Shown: positions 1 to 9,146 of the stretch, one piece after another | Position numbering within the stretch: the stretch's first letter is position 1 | Layout: the number at the start of each line of letters is the position of its first letter | Assembly (NCBI RefSeq): GCF_023016045.1 | Contig: NZ_JALKAP010000004.1 | Coordinates: forward strand, 186,001-250,000 | From: Marinobacter sp. S6332 | GTDB taxonomy: Bacteria > Pseudomonadota > Gammaproteobacteria > Pseudomonadales > Oleiphilaceae | Length of the DNA: 64,000 nt | Reading direction: 5' to 3' | Program-made: the position numbers and the translations under genes | Notes under the pieces: model-generated | Database searches by the model: none | The model's input: the letters and a program-made list of their open reading frames with translations, nothing else | What the model was told of the DNA's origin: nothing

Positions 1-620
1 TTGCCCGGGCTGATGGTGAACAATTTAACGGCGTAACCTACAACGAGGGTGACGCCATACCTTTTGAAGCTCGCAAGCCGTATATCGAACTGGCAGAAGA
101 TGGTGCCGGGCTGGCCGGTTTTCGTATGGGCTTTGAACAGGCCCGTGGTTCGGTTTCATCCCATACCACTAGCTTTAGTGGCAACATTGGCATGAAGGTA
201 GAATATTTCGGCCAAGTATACGATGCCATGCTGTTTGACGGTGTTGGTGGAGTGGCGACGAATAAGCGCGCCACTCACATCGGTCTTGCGCCTAGCAGTC
301 CCGGTCAAGCGGCGGGTTGTAATATTGATGGTGCTTTGGCCAATTGCGCTCCGCTAACCAACCTCAGGTCTATAACGGTGGGTGAGGATACAGGTGCTGG
401 TGACGGTACAATTGGATTCACCGATGGTTTTTTTATCGGCTTCCAACGAGACGATAATATGGAGTGGCAATCCATTGATGGGGCAAACGTTATTGACGTG
501 GGCAAGGGTGTATTCATTAACCTGCCAACGAATATGACGGTTGATCTTACCAACCTCACCAGCGGCGGTATTGACCGCCTGCGCACTCATCAGGTAGATA
601 TGGGTACCAAGCTGTTTTGA
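1..620 (+). CDS. 3' part of an unrecognised, probably exported protein (5' end outside window)
   Basis: Reading frame 3 is open from the left edge to the TGA at 618-620, giving about 206 residues of a C-terminal part. The sequence is rich in Gly, Asp, Asn and Thr with few charged runs, a composition typical of secreted or surface beta-rich proteins. It has one close Cys pair (around CNIDGALANC) and ends in Phe (MGTKLF), as many outer-membrane or surface proteins do. I do not recognise the family. No export signal can be checked because the start is missing. A 48-nt gap separates it from sbcB. Confidence 0.6.
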   Translation, partial: ARADGEQFNGVTYNEGDAIPFEARKPYIELAEDGAGLAGFRMGFEQARGSVSSHTTSFSGNIGMKVEYFGQVYDAMLFDGVGGVATNKRATHIGLAPSSPGQAAGCNIDGALANCAPLTNLRSITVGEDTGAGDGTIGFTDGFFIGFQRDDNMEWQSIDGANVIDVGKGVFINLPTNMTVDLTNLTSGGIDRLRTHQVDMGTKLF

Positions 621-668
621 TTTTGCTAGACTCCTGAACTTAATGATTCATAAGGCAGGAGTCTTAGC

Positions 669-2111
669 TTGATCCGCTCTTTTTACTGGCATGATTACGA
701 AACATTCGGTGTGGACCCGGTCCATGATCGGCCCTCGCAGTTTGCAGGCATTAGAACCGATGCGGATCTCAATATTATTGAAGATCCGTTGGTTATTTAT
801 TGCAAACCCACCGATGACTACCTCCCCTCGCCAGAGGCCTGCCTGATTACCGGTATTACGCCCCAAAAGGCAATGCAGGACGGCTTCCCCGAAACTGAAT
901 TTATCGCGCAGATTAATGAGGCCTTCAGCCAGCCCGGAACCTGTGTAGTAGGTTATAACAGCCTTCGCTTTGATGATGAAGTAACCCGCCATACGCTGTA
1001 CCGAAACTTGCAAGATCCTTATGCCCGTGAGTGGCAAAACGGTAACTCCCGCTGGGACATTATTGATATGGTGCGGCTGACCTACGCACTGCGGCCTGAA
1101 GGGATCAGTTGGCCGCGTAAGGAAGACGGCAGCCCCAGCTTTAAGCTGGAAGCGCTCACCACCGCCAATGGCATCGCCCACGAAGCTGCCCACGATGCCA
1201 TGTCGGATGTGGAAGCAACCCTTGCCGTTGCCAAACTGATCCGAGACAAGCAGCCGAAGCTGTTTGATTTTGTTCTCAACAACAAAGACAAACACTCCGC
1301 ACGAGCCATGCTGGACACGGCTGCCATGAAACCGGTCTTCCACATATCCGCAAAATACCCGGCAACCCGTGGTTGCTGCGCCATGGTTGCGCCCTTGGCG
1401 GATCACCCCAGCAATAAAAATCTGGTGATTGTTTATGACCTAAGGGAAGACCCGAGCGAACTGATTAACGCCACACCGGAGCAGATTCGCGAGCGGGTGT
1501 TTACTTCTCAGGCGGAACTGGGAGACAAAAAACGTTTCCCGCTAAAAGGTGTGCAGCTGAACAAATGCCCAGTGCTGGCACCCGCGAACATGCTCACAAC
1601 GCTTTCCGCCGAACGCCTGAAGGAGTTGGAGCTTGATGGCGACACCCTTCGAGCTAATCTTGCCCTGCTGAGAAAGGCGCCGGGACTGGCGAAGCGAATT
1701 GCTGAAGCATTCGACCAGCCACACCAAGGCGACCTAACGGACCCGGATGAACAACTTTATGCTGGCGGCTTTATTTCTACGAACGACCGCAGTGAACTGA
1801 ACCGAGCGCTAAAAACGCCGCCGGAATCCTTGGTTGACGAAACCTTCAGTTTTAAAGACGAGCGCTTGCAGGAAATGCTCTTCCGGTACCGTGCTCGTAA
1901 TTATCCTGACTCACTGACCAGTGAAGAGTCCGAACGCTGGGAGCAGTTTCGTACTCAGCGCTTAATGACCCCGAAAAAAGGTTGGTTGTCCCTTGAGGCG
2001 TTCGGGCTTGAGCTGCAGCGGCTGGCTAGTGATCCGGAACTGACGCCGCAGAAGCAGCAGATTTTGGAGGATTTGCATTTGTATGGGGAGTCGTTGATTC
2101 CGTATATGTGA
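669..2111 (+). CDS. sbcB: Exodeoxyribonuclease I
   Basis: Digests single-stranded DNA 3' to 5' and works in recombination and mismatch repair. The 480-residue length fits the family (about 475 in E. coli). The N-terminus has the DEDDh exonuclease motif I (FYWHDYETFG), and AHDAMSDVEATLAVAKL is the conserved motif-III region with its His and Asp. The SH3-like and C-terminal helical domains follow, including LYAGGFIS and RARNYP. The TTG start is preceded by AGGAG in GGCAGGAGTC. The gene ends as the first palindrome array begins, so the array lies in its 3' flank. Confidence 0.95.
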   Translation: MIRSFYWHDYETFGVDPVHDRPSQFAGIRTDADLNIIEDPLVIYCKPTDDYLPSPEACLITGITPQKAMQDGFPETEFIAQINEAFSQPGTCVVGYNSLRFDDEVTRHTLYRNLQDPYAREWQNGNSRWDIIDMVRLTYALRPEGISWPRKEDGSPSFKLEALTTANGIAHEAAHDAMSDVEATLAVAKLIRDKQPKLFDFVLNNKDKHSARAMLDTAAMKPVFHISAKYPATRGCCAMVAPLADHPSNKNLVIVYDLREDPSELINATPEQIRERVFTSQAELGDKKRFPLKGVQLNKCPVLAPANMLTTLSAERLKELELDGDTLRANLALLRKAPGLAKRIAEAFDQPHQGDLTDPDEQLYAGGFISTNDRSELNRALKTPPESLVDETFSFKDERLQEMLFRYRARNYPDSLTSEESERWEQFRTQRLMTPKKGWLSLEAFGLELQRLASDPELTPQKQQILEDLHLYGESLIPYM

Positions 2112-2119
2112 AAAGAATG

Positions 2120-2583
2120 TCTGCCCGTCCCCTCTCCCCCGGCCCCTCTCCCGCAAGGGGAGAGGGGAGCTACACACTCAAAGCCTGCAGGATTATGCCA
2201 AGGCCTGAGACCAGTGCAGTAAAAGCCCCTCTCCCCTTGCGGGAGAGGGGTTGGGGAGAGGGGGTGAGCTACACACCCAAAGCCTGCAAGATTCTGCCAA
2301 AGCCTGAGACCAATGCAGTAAAAGCCCCTCACCCCTTGCGGAAGAGGGGTTGGGGAGAGGGGGTGAGCTATACACCCAAAGCCCACAGAGTTTCGCCAAG
2401 GCCCAAGGCCAGTAATGTTGGCCCTTGTGGGCCGCTTTTGAAATGCACCCTCTCCCCCGGCCCCTCTCCCGTGAAGGGCGAGGGGAGCTACACACCTAAA
2501 GCCAGCGAGATTCCGCCAAGTTTTAAGGTCAGTGCAGTAAAAGCCCCTCTCCCCTCGCGGGAGAGGGGTTGGGGAGAGGGGGA
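2120..2583 (+). repeat. GC-rich palindromic repeat array, block I
   Basis: A stretch of about 460 bp without a credible gene. It holds at least five imperfect palindromes built from CCCCTCTCCC and GGGAGAGGGG, joined by a conserved spacer that begins GAGCTACACAC, runs through AAAGCC...GCCAAG and ends GTGCAGTAAAAGCCCC. The spacer starts near 2167, 2266, 2365 and 2485, so the unit is about 99 bp, with one longer interval of 120. The unit resembles REP-type sequences. A translated frame runs through it into the DUF559 gene, but that peptide is repeat-derived (PLPLRERGWGEG-like) and is not accepted as protein. Confidence 0.9.
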
Positions 2584-2635
2584 GTGCTTAAGAACCAAGC
2601 ACAACCAAAAAACCACCAAAGCCAAGGATGGCCCA

Positions 2636-2980
2636 ATGAACCAAGCTCAGTTCGCCAAACACCTCCGCCAAAACATGACCGATGCGGAGAAACTACTCTG
2701 GTTTCACCTAAGAGCCTATCGCTTAAACGGCAAACGCTTCCGACGCCAGCAGCCCCTTGGGCCCTACATCGTCGATTTCGTGCATTTTGGCTCAAGAGTG
2801 ATTGTTGAAGCCGATGGCGGTCAGCACAATAATTCGGAGAGTGACCAGATACGGGATGCTTGGTTGCGTTCGCAAGGGTTTACCGTGCTGAGGTTTTGGA
2901 ATCATGAAATTCTGAAGCAGATTGATGTGGTGCTTTCTGTAATTTATGACGAGTTGGAGGGCAGGGGAATTGGGAGTTAG
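2636..2980 (+). CDS. DUF559 endonuclease-like protein
   Basis: 114 residues from the ATG at 2636. Matches the DUF559 family, small proteins with a Vsr/very-short-patch-repair-like nuclease fold. Visible family features are the start region MTDAEKLLWFHLR, the basic strand KRFRRQQPLGPYIVDF with its Asp, the acidic VEADGGQHN, and the C-terminal GFTVLRFWNHEIL. The metal-binding residues expected of the fold (D in IVDF, E and D in VEADGGQH) are present, so it is probably intact. The frame is open upstream through the repeat array, but a start there would add only translated repeats. The gene lies between two blocks of the same palindromic repeat. Its biological substrate is unknown. Confidence 0.85.
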   Translation: MNQAQFAKHLRQNMTDAEKLLWFHLRAYRLNGKRFRRQQPLGPYIVDFVHFGSRVIVEADGGQHNNSESDQIRDAWLRSQGFTVLRFWNHEILKQIDVVLSVIYDELEGRGIGS

Positions 2981-2989
2981 AGCGGCCGA

Positions 2990-3312
2990 CCCCTCCCGAG
3001 GCGTCGGACCGCCCCAACCCTCTCCCGCAAGGGGTGAGGGGCTAAATGATGTTGGCCTGTCGGGCTGCTTTTAAAATGCACCCTCTCCCCCAACCCCTCT
3101 CCCGTAAAGGGTGAGGGGAGCTACACACCCAAAGCCTGCAGGATTCCGCCAAGACTCGAGACCAGTGCAGTAAAAGCCCCTCTCCCCCCGCGGGAGAGGG
3201 GTTGGGGAGAGGGGAGCTACACACCCAAAACCAGCGAGATTCCGCCAAGTTTTAAGGTCAGAGCATTAAAAGCCCCTCACCCCTCGCGGGAGAGGGGTTG
3301 GGGAGAGGGGGG
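2990..3312 (+). repeat. GC-rich palindromic repeat array, block II
   Basis: About 320 bp without a gene, ending just before the convergent stop at 3319. It repeats the units of block I: a GTTGGCC...GGGC(T/C)GCTTTT segment leading to ATGCACCCTCTCCCC (3050-3090, compare 2415-2456), the GAGCTACACAC spacer at about 3118 and 3214, and palindromes near 3011, 3080, 3177 and 3273. The two blocks are in the same orientation, so the DUF559 gene is framed by direct repeats of the array. Confidence 0.9.
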
Positions 3313-3318
3313 GCCGCC

Positions 3319-5319
3319 TCACCGCCGCCGTTGAAAATAAACACTCAAATTCTGCCCCATCAAACTCTGCACCTCACTCCCCAGAGCCTCTGCCTGAATC
3401 TGTGTTTGCACTGGCTTGGTGGCCAAGCTGTGGCCATCTTCATCGCGCGCCTTTACCAGCTTCCATTCCACTTCGTTACTAACCATTGCCATCAAGTCTC
3501 TTAGCTGGGCCTCGTCCTGTGGCTGGAACCAGCGATCTCTGCAGCCGCCAAGGCTGTAGAAATCATCTTCTTGGGCAAGCTCTTGCCATGTTGTGTCCTG
3601 CCGGTTGCTCAGAACCATTCGCCTAAGTTGTAGCAGGGTAGCGCGGGTTGGTTGCAGGTTGTGTTCAGCTATTAACTTCCGCATTTGCCGGTCGCCGGTT
3701 GTGCGTTCGGCTATGGCTGTATGTAGGTGAACTATTGCACCAGAACCGGCGGCACTGTTCACCAATGCCGCTAGAGAGAGTTCTGTCATGGCTGGTGAGG
3801 GCAGGCGGCCCACTTCAACCCAATGCACCTTATGGCCATCCGCCACGAACTGCTGCGCGATAGACCAGGGCCAGAACACAATGTTACTGATCTCTGATTC
3901 CGCGGCCATGCGAGTCGCTCTGGCAATGTTAGCCAAGGATTCATCTACGGCGATCACCTCAACATCTGCCAAGTAGCGAGCCAACTCCATAGCGCGCTGG
4001 CCAGATTGAGCGCCGCATACGATAACGCGCAAGGTGTCAGGTAGCTTGTCTGTGGTTAATCCTAGCTCTGTTGCCATCAGTGACTTCAAGCTGCTTTCGG
4101 TGCGGTAAGCAAGTTTCGACCAGACCGGCCAAGCTTGCGCTACGTCGGTTTTATCAAGGCACAGCTCTGCCGCCTTCTCATCAAAGCACTGTTTGATGCC
4201 TTCTTCTGCGGCGCGGTGGTAATAACTGGCAGCGAGGACAACCTGAAGTGCCAGCGGCCAGTCCACGAGATTCCACTGCCCTAGCTGCACAGCAAAGTCT
4301 TGATGAAATAGGGCGCCGTACATGGCACTGATCATTAGCGAGCCAATCAAGGCTTCCTGAGGTTCGCCCATTACGATCTGTGCTTTGAGGCTGTCGTTAA
4401 CCGCTTCTATTAGGCGTGTTTCATCTTCCGCAGCCGCGAGCGCATAGCCGGTACGGTCTGCATACTGAGCGACAGCGAGCGCGAGCTGTTGTAAGTCGTC
4501 TCTTAGTTCTACCGTCTGGGCGACTTCTGTCAAAATCGCGCGGCGTAACATAACAACCAGCTCTTCCACCGCCGGGTCTGGCATCAATGTTTTTTGCAGG
4601 GCCAGAAGTAATAGTTCATCGGCGCTTGCAGAATCCAGAAAAATCTCTGCTTGAGGGTTATCCAAGTCGTATTGCTGGCGGATGATGGACGCTACAAAAC
4701 GACCGATTTCCTGATGCGGCAAACCCTCATGGCTTAGCAGCGCGATAGCATCCAAAGCCAAGTTGCTATCCGCTTTGTTTACTGCAAGATGTTGGGCGCA
4801 GGTTAGCATGCCGCTGTATACGGAATCCCATTCGGTGCCAGTTTCCAACAACTTGCGGTAATGCAGATAGGCCACATCAAATTGACCCTGCAACCGCTTG
4901 GCGTGGGCGACACCGCAAAAAGCGGCGGCGGATTGCCGGTCGTGGTCCAGAGCCTGCAGGAAGTGCTGCTCTGCCAGAGCAGGGCGCTCGGTTTTCAGTG
5001 CCCAGTATCCCAGATTTGCGTACTGCTGCGCCTGACCAGGCTGGACCTGCAGGCTGGCGTTGAAGAGGTCGTGGGCGTTTTCAAGTTGCCCGTCGTCCAT
5101 TTCGACACGCCCCAATAAACCCAAAGCAATTGCATTGTTTGGATCAAGCGCAATCACCTCTTCCAAATACACACGGCATTCCTGCCGGGCCTGTAAACGC
5201 TGGATATGGCTCAACCCGCTGCTGTTGGACTCGCCATACGCAAGATTGGCCTGCAAAAGCAGCCGAGCCGCCTGTGCCTGTTGGGAATGGGATTCCTGAG
5301 TGTGATGTTTGGCTTGCAT
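3319..5319 (-). CDS. TPR protein with C-terminal methyltransferase-like domain, putative flagellar regulon member
   Basis: 666 residues. The N-terminal third carries tetratricopeptide repeats (for example NAIALGLLGRVEMDDGQLEN and AQQYANLGYWALKTERPALA, residues about 55-150), a protein-docking module. Around residues 430-560 is a Rossmann-like segment (VIVCGAQSGQRAMELARYL then VEVIAVDES) that resembles a SAM-methyltransferase motif I and the acidic end of strand 2, although the glycine signature is poor. The start has GAGGT six bases upstream. A sigma-54 promoter lies about 90 bp upstream and is nearly identical to that of flagellin A. This suggests a role in filament export or modification. 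A specific function cannot be assigned from the sequence. Confidence 0.75.
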   Translation of the reverse strand: MQAKHHTQESHSQQAQAARLLLQANLAYGESNSSGLSHIQRLQARQECRVYLEEVIALDPNNAIALGLLGRVEMDDGQLENAHDLFNASLQVQPGQAQQYANLGYWALKTERPALAEQHFLQALDHDRQSAAAFCGVAHAKRLQGQFDVAYLHYRKLLETGTEWDSVYSGMLTCAQHLAVNKADSNLALDAIALLSHEGLPHQEIGRFVASIIRQQYDLDNPQAEIFLDSASADELLLLALQKTLMPDPAVEELVVMLRRAILTEVAQTVELRDDLQQLALAVAQYADRTGYALAAAEDETRLIEAVNDSLKAQIVMGEPQEALIGSLMISAMYGALFHQDFAVQLGQWNLVDWPLALQVVLAASYYHRAAEEGIKQCFDEKAAELCLDKTDVAQAWPVWSKLAYRTESSLKSLMATELGLTTDKLPDTLRVIVCGAQSGQRAMELARYLADVEVIAVDESLANIARATRMAAESEISNIVFWPWSIAQQFVADGHKVHWVEVGRLPSPAMTELSLAALVNSAAGSGAIVHLHTAIAERTTGDRQMRKLIAEHNLQPTRATLLQLRRMVLSNRQDTTWQELAQEDDFYSLGGCRDRWFQPQDEAQLRDLMAMVSNEVEWKLVKARDEDGHSLATKPVQTQIQAEALGSEVQSLMGQNLSVYFQRRR

Positions 5320-5408
5320 GGGATACCTCGTTTACCTGCCGCTGCGCTAAAAAATTGCGGCAAAGGCCTGCAGTTTTTTGGTGGTTTTCTGTGCTTTGTA
5401 AGAGGTAT

Positions 5409-5425
5409 TGCGAAAGGTGTGCCAG
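5409..5425 (-). promoter_or_regulatory. Sigma-54 promoter for the TPR/methyltransferase-like gene
   Basis: On the minus strand the site reads TGGCACACCTTTCGCA, with GG and GC separated by exactly ten bases (the -24/-12 pattern of RpoN promoters). The core 15 bases are identical to those upstream of flagellin A (11353-11367). Expected transcription start is near 5398, about 80 bases before the ATG at 5319. It directly abuts the 3' end of parE. Confidence 0.85.
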
Positions 5426-5426
5426 T

Positions 5427-5747
5427 TTAGAAGTGTTCCTCAAAATCCATCGATGTGTGCAGGATACGTAAGATCACGAATTTTCTTGATTGCTTATCGA
5501 CGACTTCTTTGAAGAAAAGAAGGTGCTTCGCATTCATTCCCACCCTTCGAGCCGGCATGCTCTGAATATCGGCATGCAGTTCCGGACGGGTTTTTGCGAG
5601 ATAATGATCTGGGCCTGATTCAGACAGTTCCCTCACGCTATGAGCTATTAATTCGCTATAGCGTTGGGCCTGATGCTGCCCAAAGTATTTCAAGGTATGA
5701 AGTATAATCTCGTCAAAATCCGCCGCAGCTCTTTGTGAAAATTCCAC
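5427..5747 (-). CDS. parE: ParE/RelE-family toxin
   Basis: 106 residues, GTG start. Resembles the ParE/RelE toxin superfamily: N-terminal helix (FSQRAAADFDEIILHTLKYF), then the beta-sheet portion with RRVGMNAKHLLFFKEV and the terminal VILRILHTSMDF. ParE toxins poison DNA gyrase, while RelE relatives cleave mRNA. The VILRILH ending is typical of ParE. It starts 24 bases after the antitoxin stop in the same operon. No ATG is available in this frame between the two genes, so GTG (or another weak start) must be used, which would keep toxin levels low. Confidence 0.85.
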   Translation of the reverse strand: MEFSQRAAADFDEIILHTLKYFGQHQAQRYSELIAHSVRELSESGPDHYLAKTRPELHADIQSMPARRVGMNAKHLLFFKEVVDKQSRKFVILRILHTSMDFEEHF

Positions 5748-5771
5748 CGTCCCATAGTGGGGGCATAAGAC

Positions 5772-6053
5772 TCAGTCCTTTTTAGTAAGCTCAGAAGCCC
5801 TGCGTGAGAGGTATTTGGTAATATCTTCGCCAACGCCCAGACTGACAGTGCGTCCCTCTTCAACGTCTTGCAGGCCTTCAGCCACGGCATCTCGCAAAGT
5901 CATAAGCTTCTGTTGATGTTGCAATTCCTGCTCCTCGACAAGGCGAAGGCCTTCCCGAAGAACCTCGCTAGCATTTTGGTAACGACCAGCTTTAACAAGG
6001 GCGCCCAGCAGTTGCTCCTGGTGATTGGTTAAAACTATATTTCTCGTTGCCAT
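5772..6053 (-). CDS. parD: ParD-family antitoxin
   Basis: 93 residues. The N-terminus (RNIVLTNHQEQLLGALVKAG) is a ribbon-helix-helix DNA-binding domain, followed by ASEVLREGLRLVEE, the conserved ParD/CC2985-type segment. The C-terminal part should wrap the toxin. First gene of the parDE operon, with CTGGAGGTG just before the ATG. ParD proteins repress their own promoter; a matching palindrome lies upstream (6077-6091). Confidence 0.9.
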   Translation of the reverse strand: MATRNIVLTNHQEQLLGALVKAGRYQNASEVLREGLRLVEEQELQHQQKLMTLRDAVAEGLQDVEEGRTVSLGVGEDITKYLSRRASELTKKD

Positions 6054-6076
6054 GTGAGCACCTCCAGCTTAGTGAT

Positions 6077-6091
6077 TGGCATATAATGCCA
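6077..6091 (-). promoter_or_regulatory. Palindrome upstream of parDE, candidate autoregulatory operator
   Basis: TGGCAT-ATA-ATGCCA is a perfect 6-bp inverted repeat with a 3-bp centre, 24-38 bp before the parD start. It overlaps where a -10 box would sit, as is common for operators bound by ribbon-helix-helix antitoxins. Binding is inferred. Confidence 0.55.
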
Positions 6092-6274
6092 TTCGTCGAG
6101 GTATGTTCCAAGGTCCTGTGAACCGGATTTGTAGGTCACACATAAGGCGCAGGCAATACAAGGACACCTGCATCTATCTTTCAATTGCTCACAACGTTGC
6201 TGGCAAATGCCGTGGGTTTACTGATGAGGTAGTATGTTGCTAATCGATATTGCGTTTTATTGGCGGGAGTGGGC

Positions 6275-7354
6275 ATGGCAACTAAGCGAACACTATTGGT
6301 AACCGGCGGCGCCGGATTTATCGGTTCGGCGTTGGTGCGGCATATAATGAACGCCACGGCCGATCAGGTGGTTGTTCTCGATAAGCTTACCTACGCGGGC
6401 AATCTGGATAACCTTGCTGAGTTCAGTCAAAGCCCTAGATACAGGTTTGAGCACGGGGATATATGCGATCGAAAGACTGTTGATCGCATCCTTGAGGAGT
6501 ATCGCCCTCACGCCATTTTACATTTGGCGGCTGAGAGTCATGTGGACCGCTCGATTCTTGGGCCTGCGGCATTTATCGAGACCAACATTCTTGGCACCTA
6601 CACATTGCTTGAAAGCGCTAGACATTATTGGAATAGTTTAGGAAGTCCGGAGCAGCAGGCGTTTCGCTTTCACCATGTAAGTACCGATGAAGTGTTCGGC
6701 GACCTTGCCGATGAAGAAGGGGGCGCAACAAAGCGTTTCCACGAAGCAACAGCCTATGCGCCCAGCAGCCCATATAGCGCCAGCAAAGCCAGTTCTGATC
6801 ATCTCGTGCGGGCTTGGCATCGAACCTATGGGCTACCTGTATTGATTACGAGTTGTTCGAACAACTATGGCCCTTATCAGTTCCCGGAAAAGCTGATTCC
6901 TTTGATGATTACAAATGCACTGGAAGGTAAGCCATTGCCGGTGTATGGAGATGGAGGGCAGGTTCGGGACTGGCTTTATGTTGATGACCATGCCGAAGCA
7001 CTTTACCGAGTCTTGACAGAAGCTCGGCCCGGAGAGGTGTACAACATTGGCGGAAACGCGGAAAGGCGGAATATTGATTTGGTTCATGCTTTATGCGAGG
7101 TATTAGAAGAGTTGGCTCCAGAAAAGCCCGCGGGAGTTGTATGGTACAAGGATCTGATTACGTTCGTGCAAGATAGACCGGGCCATGACAGGCGCTATGC
7201 AATTGATGCGAGCAAAATTGCAAGAGATCTGGCTTGGCAGCCACGCGAAAACTTAAAAACGGGGTTGAGAAAAACGATTGCTTGGTATCTTGATAACCCG
7301 CTTTGGTGTGCGCGAGTTAATAGTGGCGCATACCGGCAGGTGGTAGAAGAGTGA
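6275..7354 (+). CDS. rfbB: dTDP-glucose 4,6-dehydratase
   Basis: Converts dTDP-glucose to dTDP-4-keto-6-deoxyglucose, the branch point to dTDP-rhamnose and dTDP-amino sugars. 359 residues, the usual length. It has the NAD-binding TGGAGFIGS near the N-terminus, [11 protein letters not shown], the catalytic STDEVFGD, and the YSASKA Tyr/Lys pair of the extended SDR family. The ATG at 6275 follows GGGAGTGGG; an in-frame TTG 15 bases earlier is a less likely start. First gene of a tight rfbBDAC operon whose genes overlap or abut. With the neighbouring aminotransferase it probably feeds flagellin glycosylation, although O-antigen could also use the sugar. Confidence 0.95.
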   Translation: MATKRTLLVTGGAGFIGSALVRHIMNATADQVVVLDKLTYAGNLDNLAEFSQSPRYRFEHGDICDRKTVDRILEEYRPHAILHLAAESHVDRSILGPAAFIETNILGTYTLLESARHYWNSLGSPEQQAFRFHHVSTDEVFGDLADEEGGATKRFHEATAYAPSSPYSASKASSDHLVRAWHRTYGLPVLITSCSNNYGPYQFPEKLIPLMITNALEGKPLPVYGDGGQVRDWLYVDDHAEALYRVLTEARPGEVYNIGGNAERRNIDLVHALCEVLEELAPEKPAGVVWYKDLITFVQDRPGHDRRYAIDASKIARDLAWQPRENLKTGLRKTIAWYLDNPLWCARVNSGAYRQVVEE

Positions 7355-8265
7355 GAATTCTTCTTTTTGGAGCTGAAGGGCAGCTGGGCTGGGAGTTGCG
7401 CCGTTCGCTCTCTGTGTTGGGAAACGTAGAGCCGGTCGCCCGTAATGACGGGCTGAAGGTTGATCTGGAAAAGCCCGAGAGCCTACGCATTTGTATTCAA
7501 AACATTAGGCCAGATCTCATTGTAAATGCGGCGGCATTTACCGATGTGGTTGCGGCAGAAACCCAGCAGGAAATGGCATTTCGCATCAATGCAGAAGCCC
7601 CTCGAGTGATGGCTGAAGAGGCCAAACAGATGGGTGCTTTATTTGTACATTACTCAACGGATTATGTATTCGATGGCACTTCGGGCTCAGCATACGATGA
7701 GGATAGTAAAGCGGCACCTTTAAACTTCTACGGCAAGAGCAAGCTCGCCGGAGATATGGCTATTACCCAGAGTGGTTGCGACTACCTTGTGTTCAGAACA
7801 AGTTGGGTGTACTCCGCGCGTAGAAAAAATTTCCTCAGCACTATGCTGCCGCTTTTAACCTCCCGGCAGAGCCTGAGTGTTGTGTGTGATCAGGTGGGTG
7901 CGCCAACCTCTGCGGAATTGATTGCGGATATCACCGCTCACGGGGTGCGGGCGGCGCTTAATGATAGAAAACACTGCGGGCTTTATCATTTGACTGCATC
8001 TGGAGAAGCTTCTTGGTGGCAGTTCGCTGTTCTTATTGCGGAGCAGTTACGCGCTAAGGGTATGCGAACGGTAATGGATACGGATGCCATCAAACCAGTA
8101 CCCAGTGCTGACTATGCTGGTGGCGTCGCGCGACCACTTAACTCACGCTTGAGCTGTGACCGTTTGCGAAAGGCTTTTGGTTTGCACTTACCTCGTTGGG
8201 AAGACGGTGTAGCCCGAGTAATTGATGAGCGGTTTTCTCTTTCGGAAAAGGAGATATTTAGATGA
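7351..8265 (+). CDS. rfbD: dTDP-4-dehydrorhamnose reductase
   Basis: Last step of dTDP-L-rhamnose synthesis, NAD(P)H-dependent reduction of the 4-keto group. 304 residues with the N-terminal Rossmann motif ([13 protein letters not shown]), [20 protein letters not shown] and the catalytic YGKSKLAGD Tyr/Lys. GTG start overlapping the rfbB stop by four bases, so the two are translationally coupled. Confidence 0.95.
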   Translation: MRILLFGAEGQLGWELRRSLSVLGNVEPVARNDGLKVDLEKPESLRICIQNIRPDLIVNAAAFTDVVAAETQQEMAFRINAEAPRVMAEEAKQMGALFVHYSTDYVFDGTSGSAYDEDSKAAPLNFYGKSKLAGDMAITQSGCDYLVFRTSWVYSARRKNFLSTMLPLLTSRQSLSVVCDQVGAPTSAELIADITAHGVRAALNDRKHCGLYHLTASGEASWWQFAVLIAEQLRAKGMRTVMDTDAIKPVPSADYAGGVARPLNSRLSCDRLRKAFGLHLPRWEDGVARVIDERFSLSEKEIFR

Positions 8266-9146
8266 AAGGGATTGTACTTGCTGGAGGTTCTGGAACTCGC
8301 TTGTATCCCATTACTCAAGGGGTATCCAAACAGTTGCTACCGGTATATGACAAGCCGATGATTTATTACCCTTTGTCGGTGCTTATGCTTGCCGGTATCC
8401 GCGAGATTTTGATTATCACCACGCCGGAGGATGGCCCTTCCTTCCAAAGGCTATTGGGCAACGGGAAGCAGTTTGGGATTGAGCTGAGCTACGCCGAACA
8501 ACCGCGTCCCGAGGGTATTGCTCAGGCTTTTTTGATTGGCCAATCGTTTATTGGTGAAGACAGCGTGTGCTTGGTATTGGGCGATAACATCTATTATGGC
8601 CAAGGGTTGAGTCAACGGCTCCAGCGAGCGGCCAGCAAAGATACCGGTGCAACGATTTTTGGTTATCAGGTAAAAGATCCAGAGCGTTTTGGTGTAGTGG
8701 CGTTCGATGAGGCTGGCCACGCCATTTCCATTGAAGAAAAGCCTGAAAAACCGGCCTCAGATTACGCAGTTACGGGTCTGTATTTTTATGATAATGATGT
8801 TATTCAAGTGGCAAAATCCGTTCAGCCGTCAGCTCGCGGCGAGCTGGAAATAACCGCCGTTAACCAAGCGTACTTGAGTGCGAGAAAGCTAAATGTTGAG
8901 TTGCTGGGGCGGGGATTCGCTTGGCTGGATACAGGCACGTTTGATTCTTTGTACGAAGCATCTGGCTTTATCGAAACTCTTGAAAAGCGTCAGGGGCTAA
9001 AAATTGCCTGCCTCGAAGAGGTGGCCTACCGAATGGGCTACATTGGCCGTGAGGCGTTGATGCAACAGGCGGAAAAACTGCACAAGAATAGTTACGGAGA
9101 ATATCTAAAAAAGTTGGCGGAATCAGACTCTGTAGGGGTGTCGTAA
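8262..9146 (+). CDS. rfbA: Glucose-1-phosphate thymidylyltransferase
   Basis: Activates glucose-1-phosphate with dTTP, the first step to dTDP-rhamnose. 294 residues, standard for RmlA. It has the nucleotide-binding [13 protein letters not shown] loop, [16 protein letters not shown], the metal-binding Asp in [10 protein letters not shown], and [12 protein letters not shown] near the end. The start overlaps the rfbD stop (ATGA). Confidence 0.96.
   Translation: MKGIVLAGGSGTRLYPITQGVSKQLLPVYDKPMIYYPLSVLMLAGIREILIITTPEDGPSFQRLLGNGKQFGIELSYAEQPRPEGIAQAFLIGQSFIGEDSVCLVLGDNIYYGQGLSQRLQRAASKDTGATIFGYQVKDPERFGVVAFDEAGHAISIEEKPEKPASDYAVTGLYFYDNDVIQVAKSVQPSARGELEITAVNQAYLSARKLNVELLGRGFAWLDTGTFDSLYEASGFIETLEKRQGLKIACLEEVAYRMGYIGREALMQQAEKLHKNSYGEYLKKLAESDSVGVS

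Noticed and set aside
648..1406. 252-codon open frame opposite sbcB
   Set aside because: Shadow of sbcB, whose motifs on the plus strand are clear.
2108..2635. Open frame in phase with the DUF559 gene through repeat block I
   Set aside because: The peptide is a translation of palindromic repeats (SPGPSPARGEG-like units). No ribosome site, and homologous proteins begin at the MNQAQF-type start.
2120..3312. CRISPR array
   Set aside because: Regular spacing but the units are about 99 bp, the 'spacers' are themselves conserved, and no cas gene is present.
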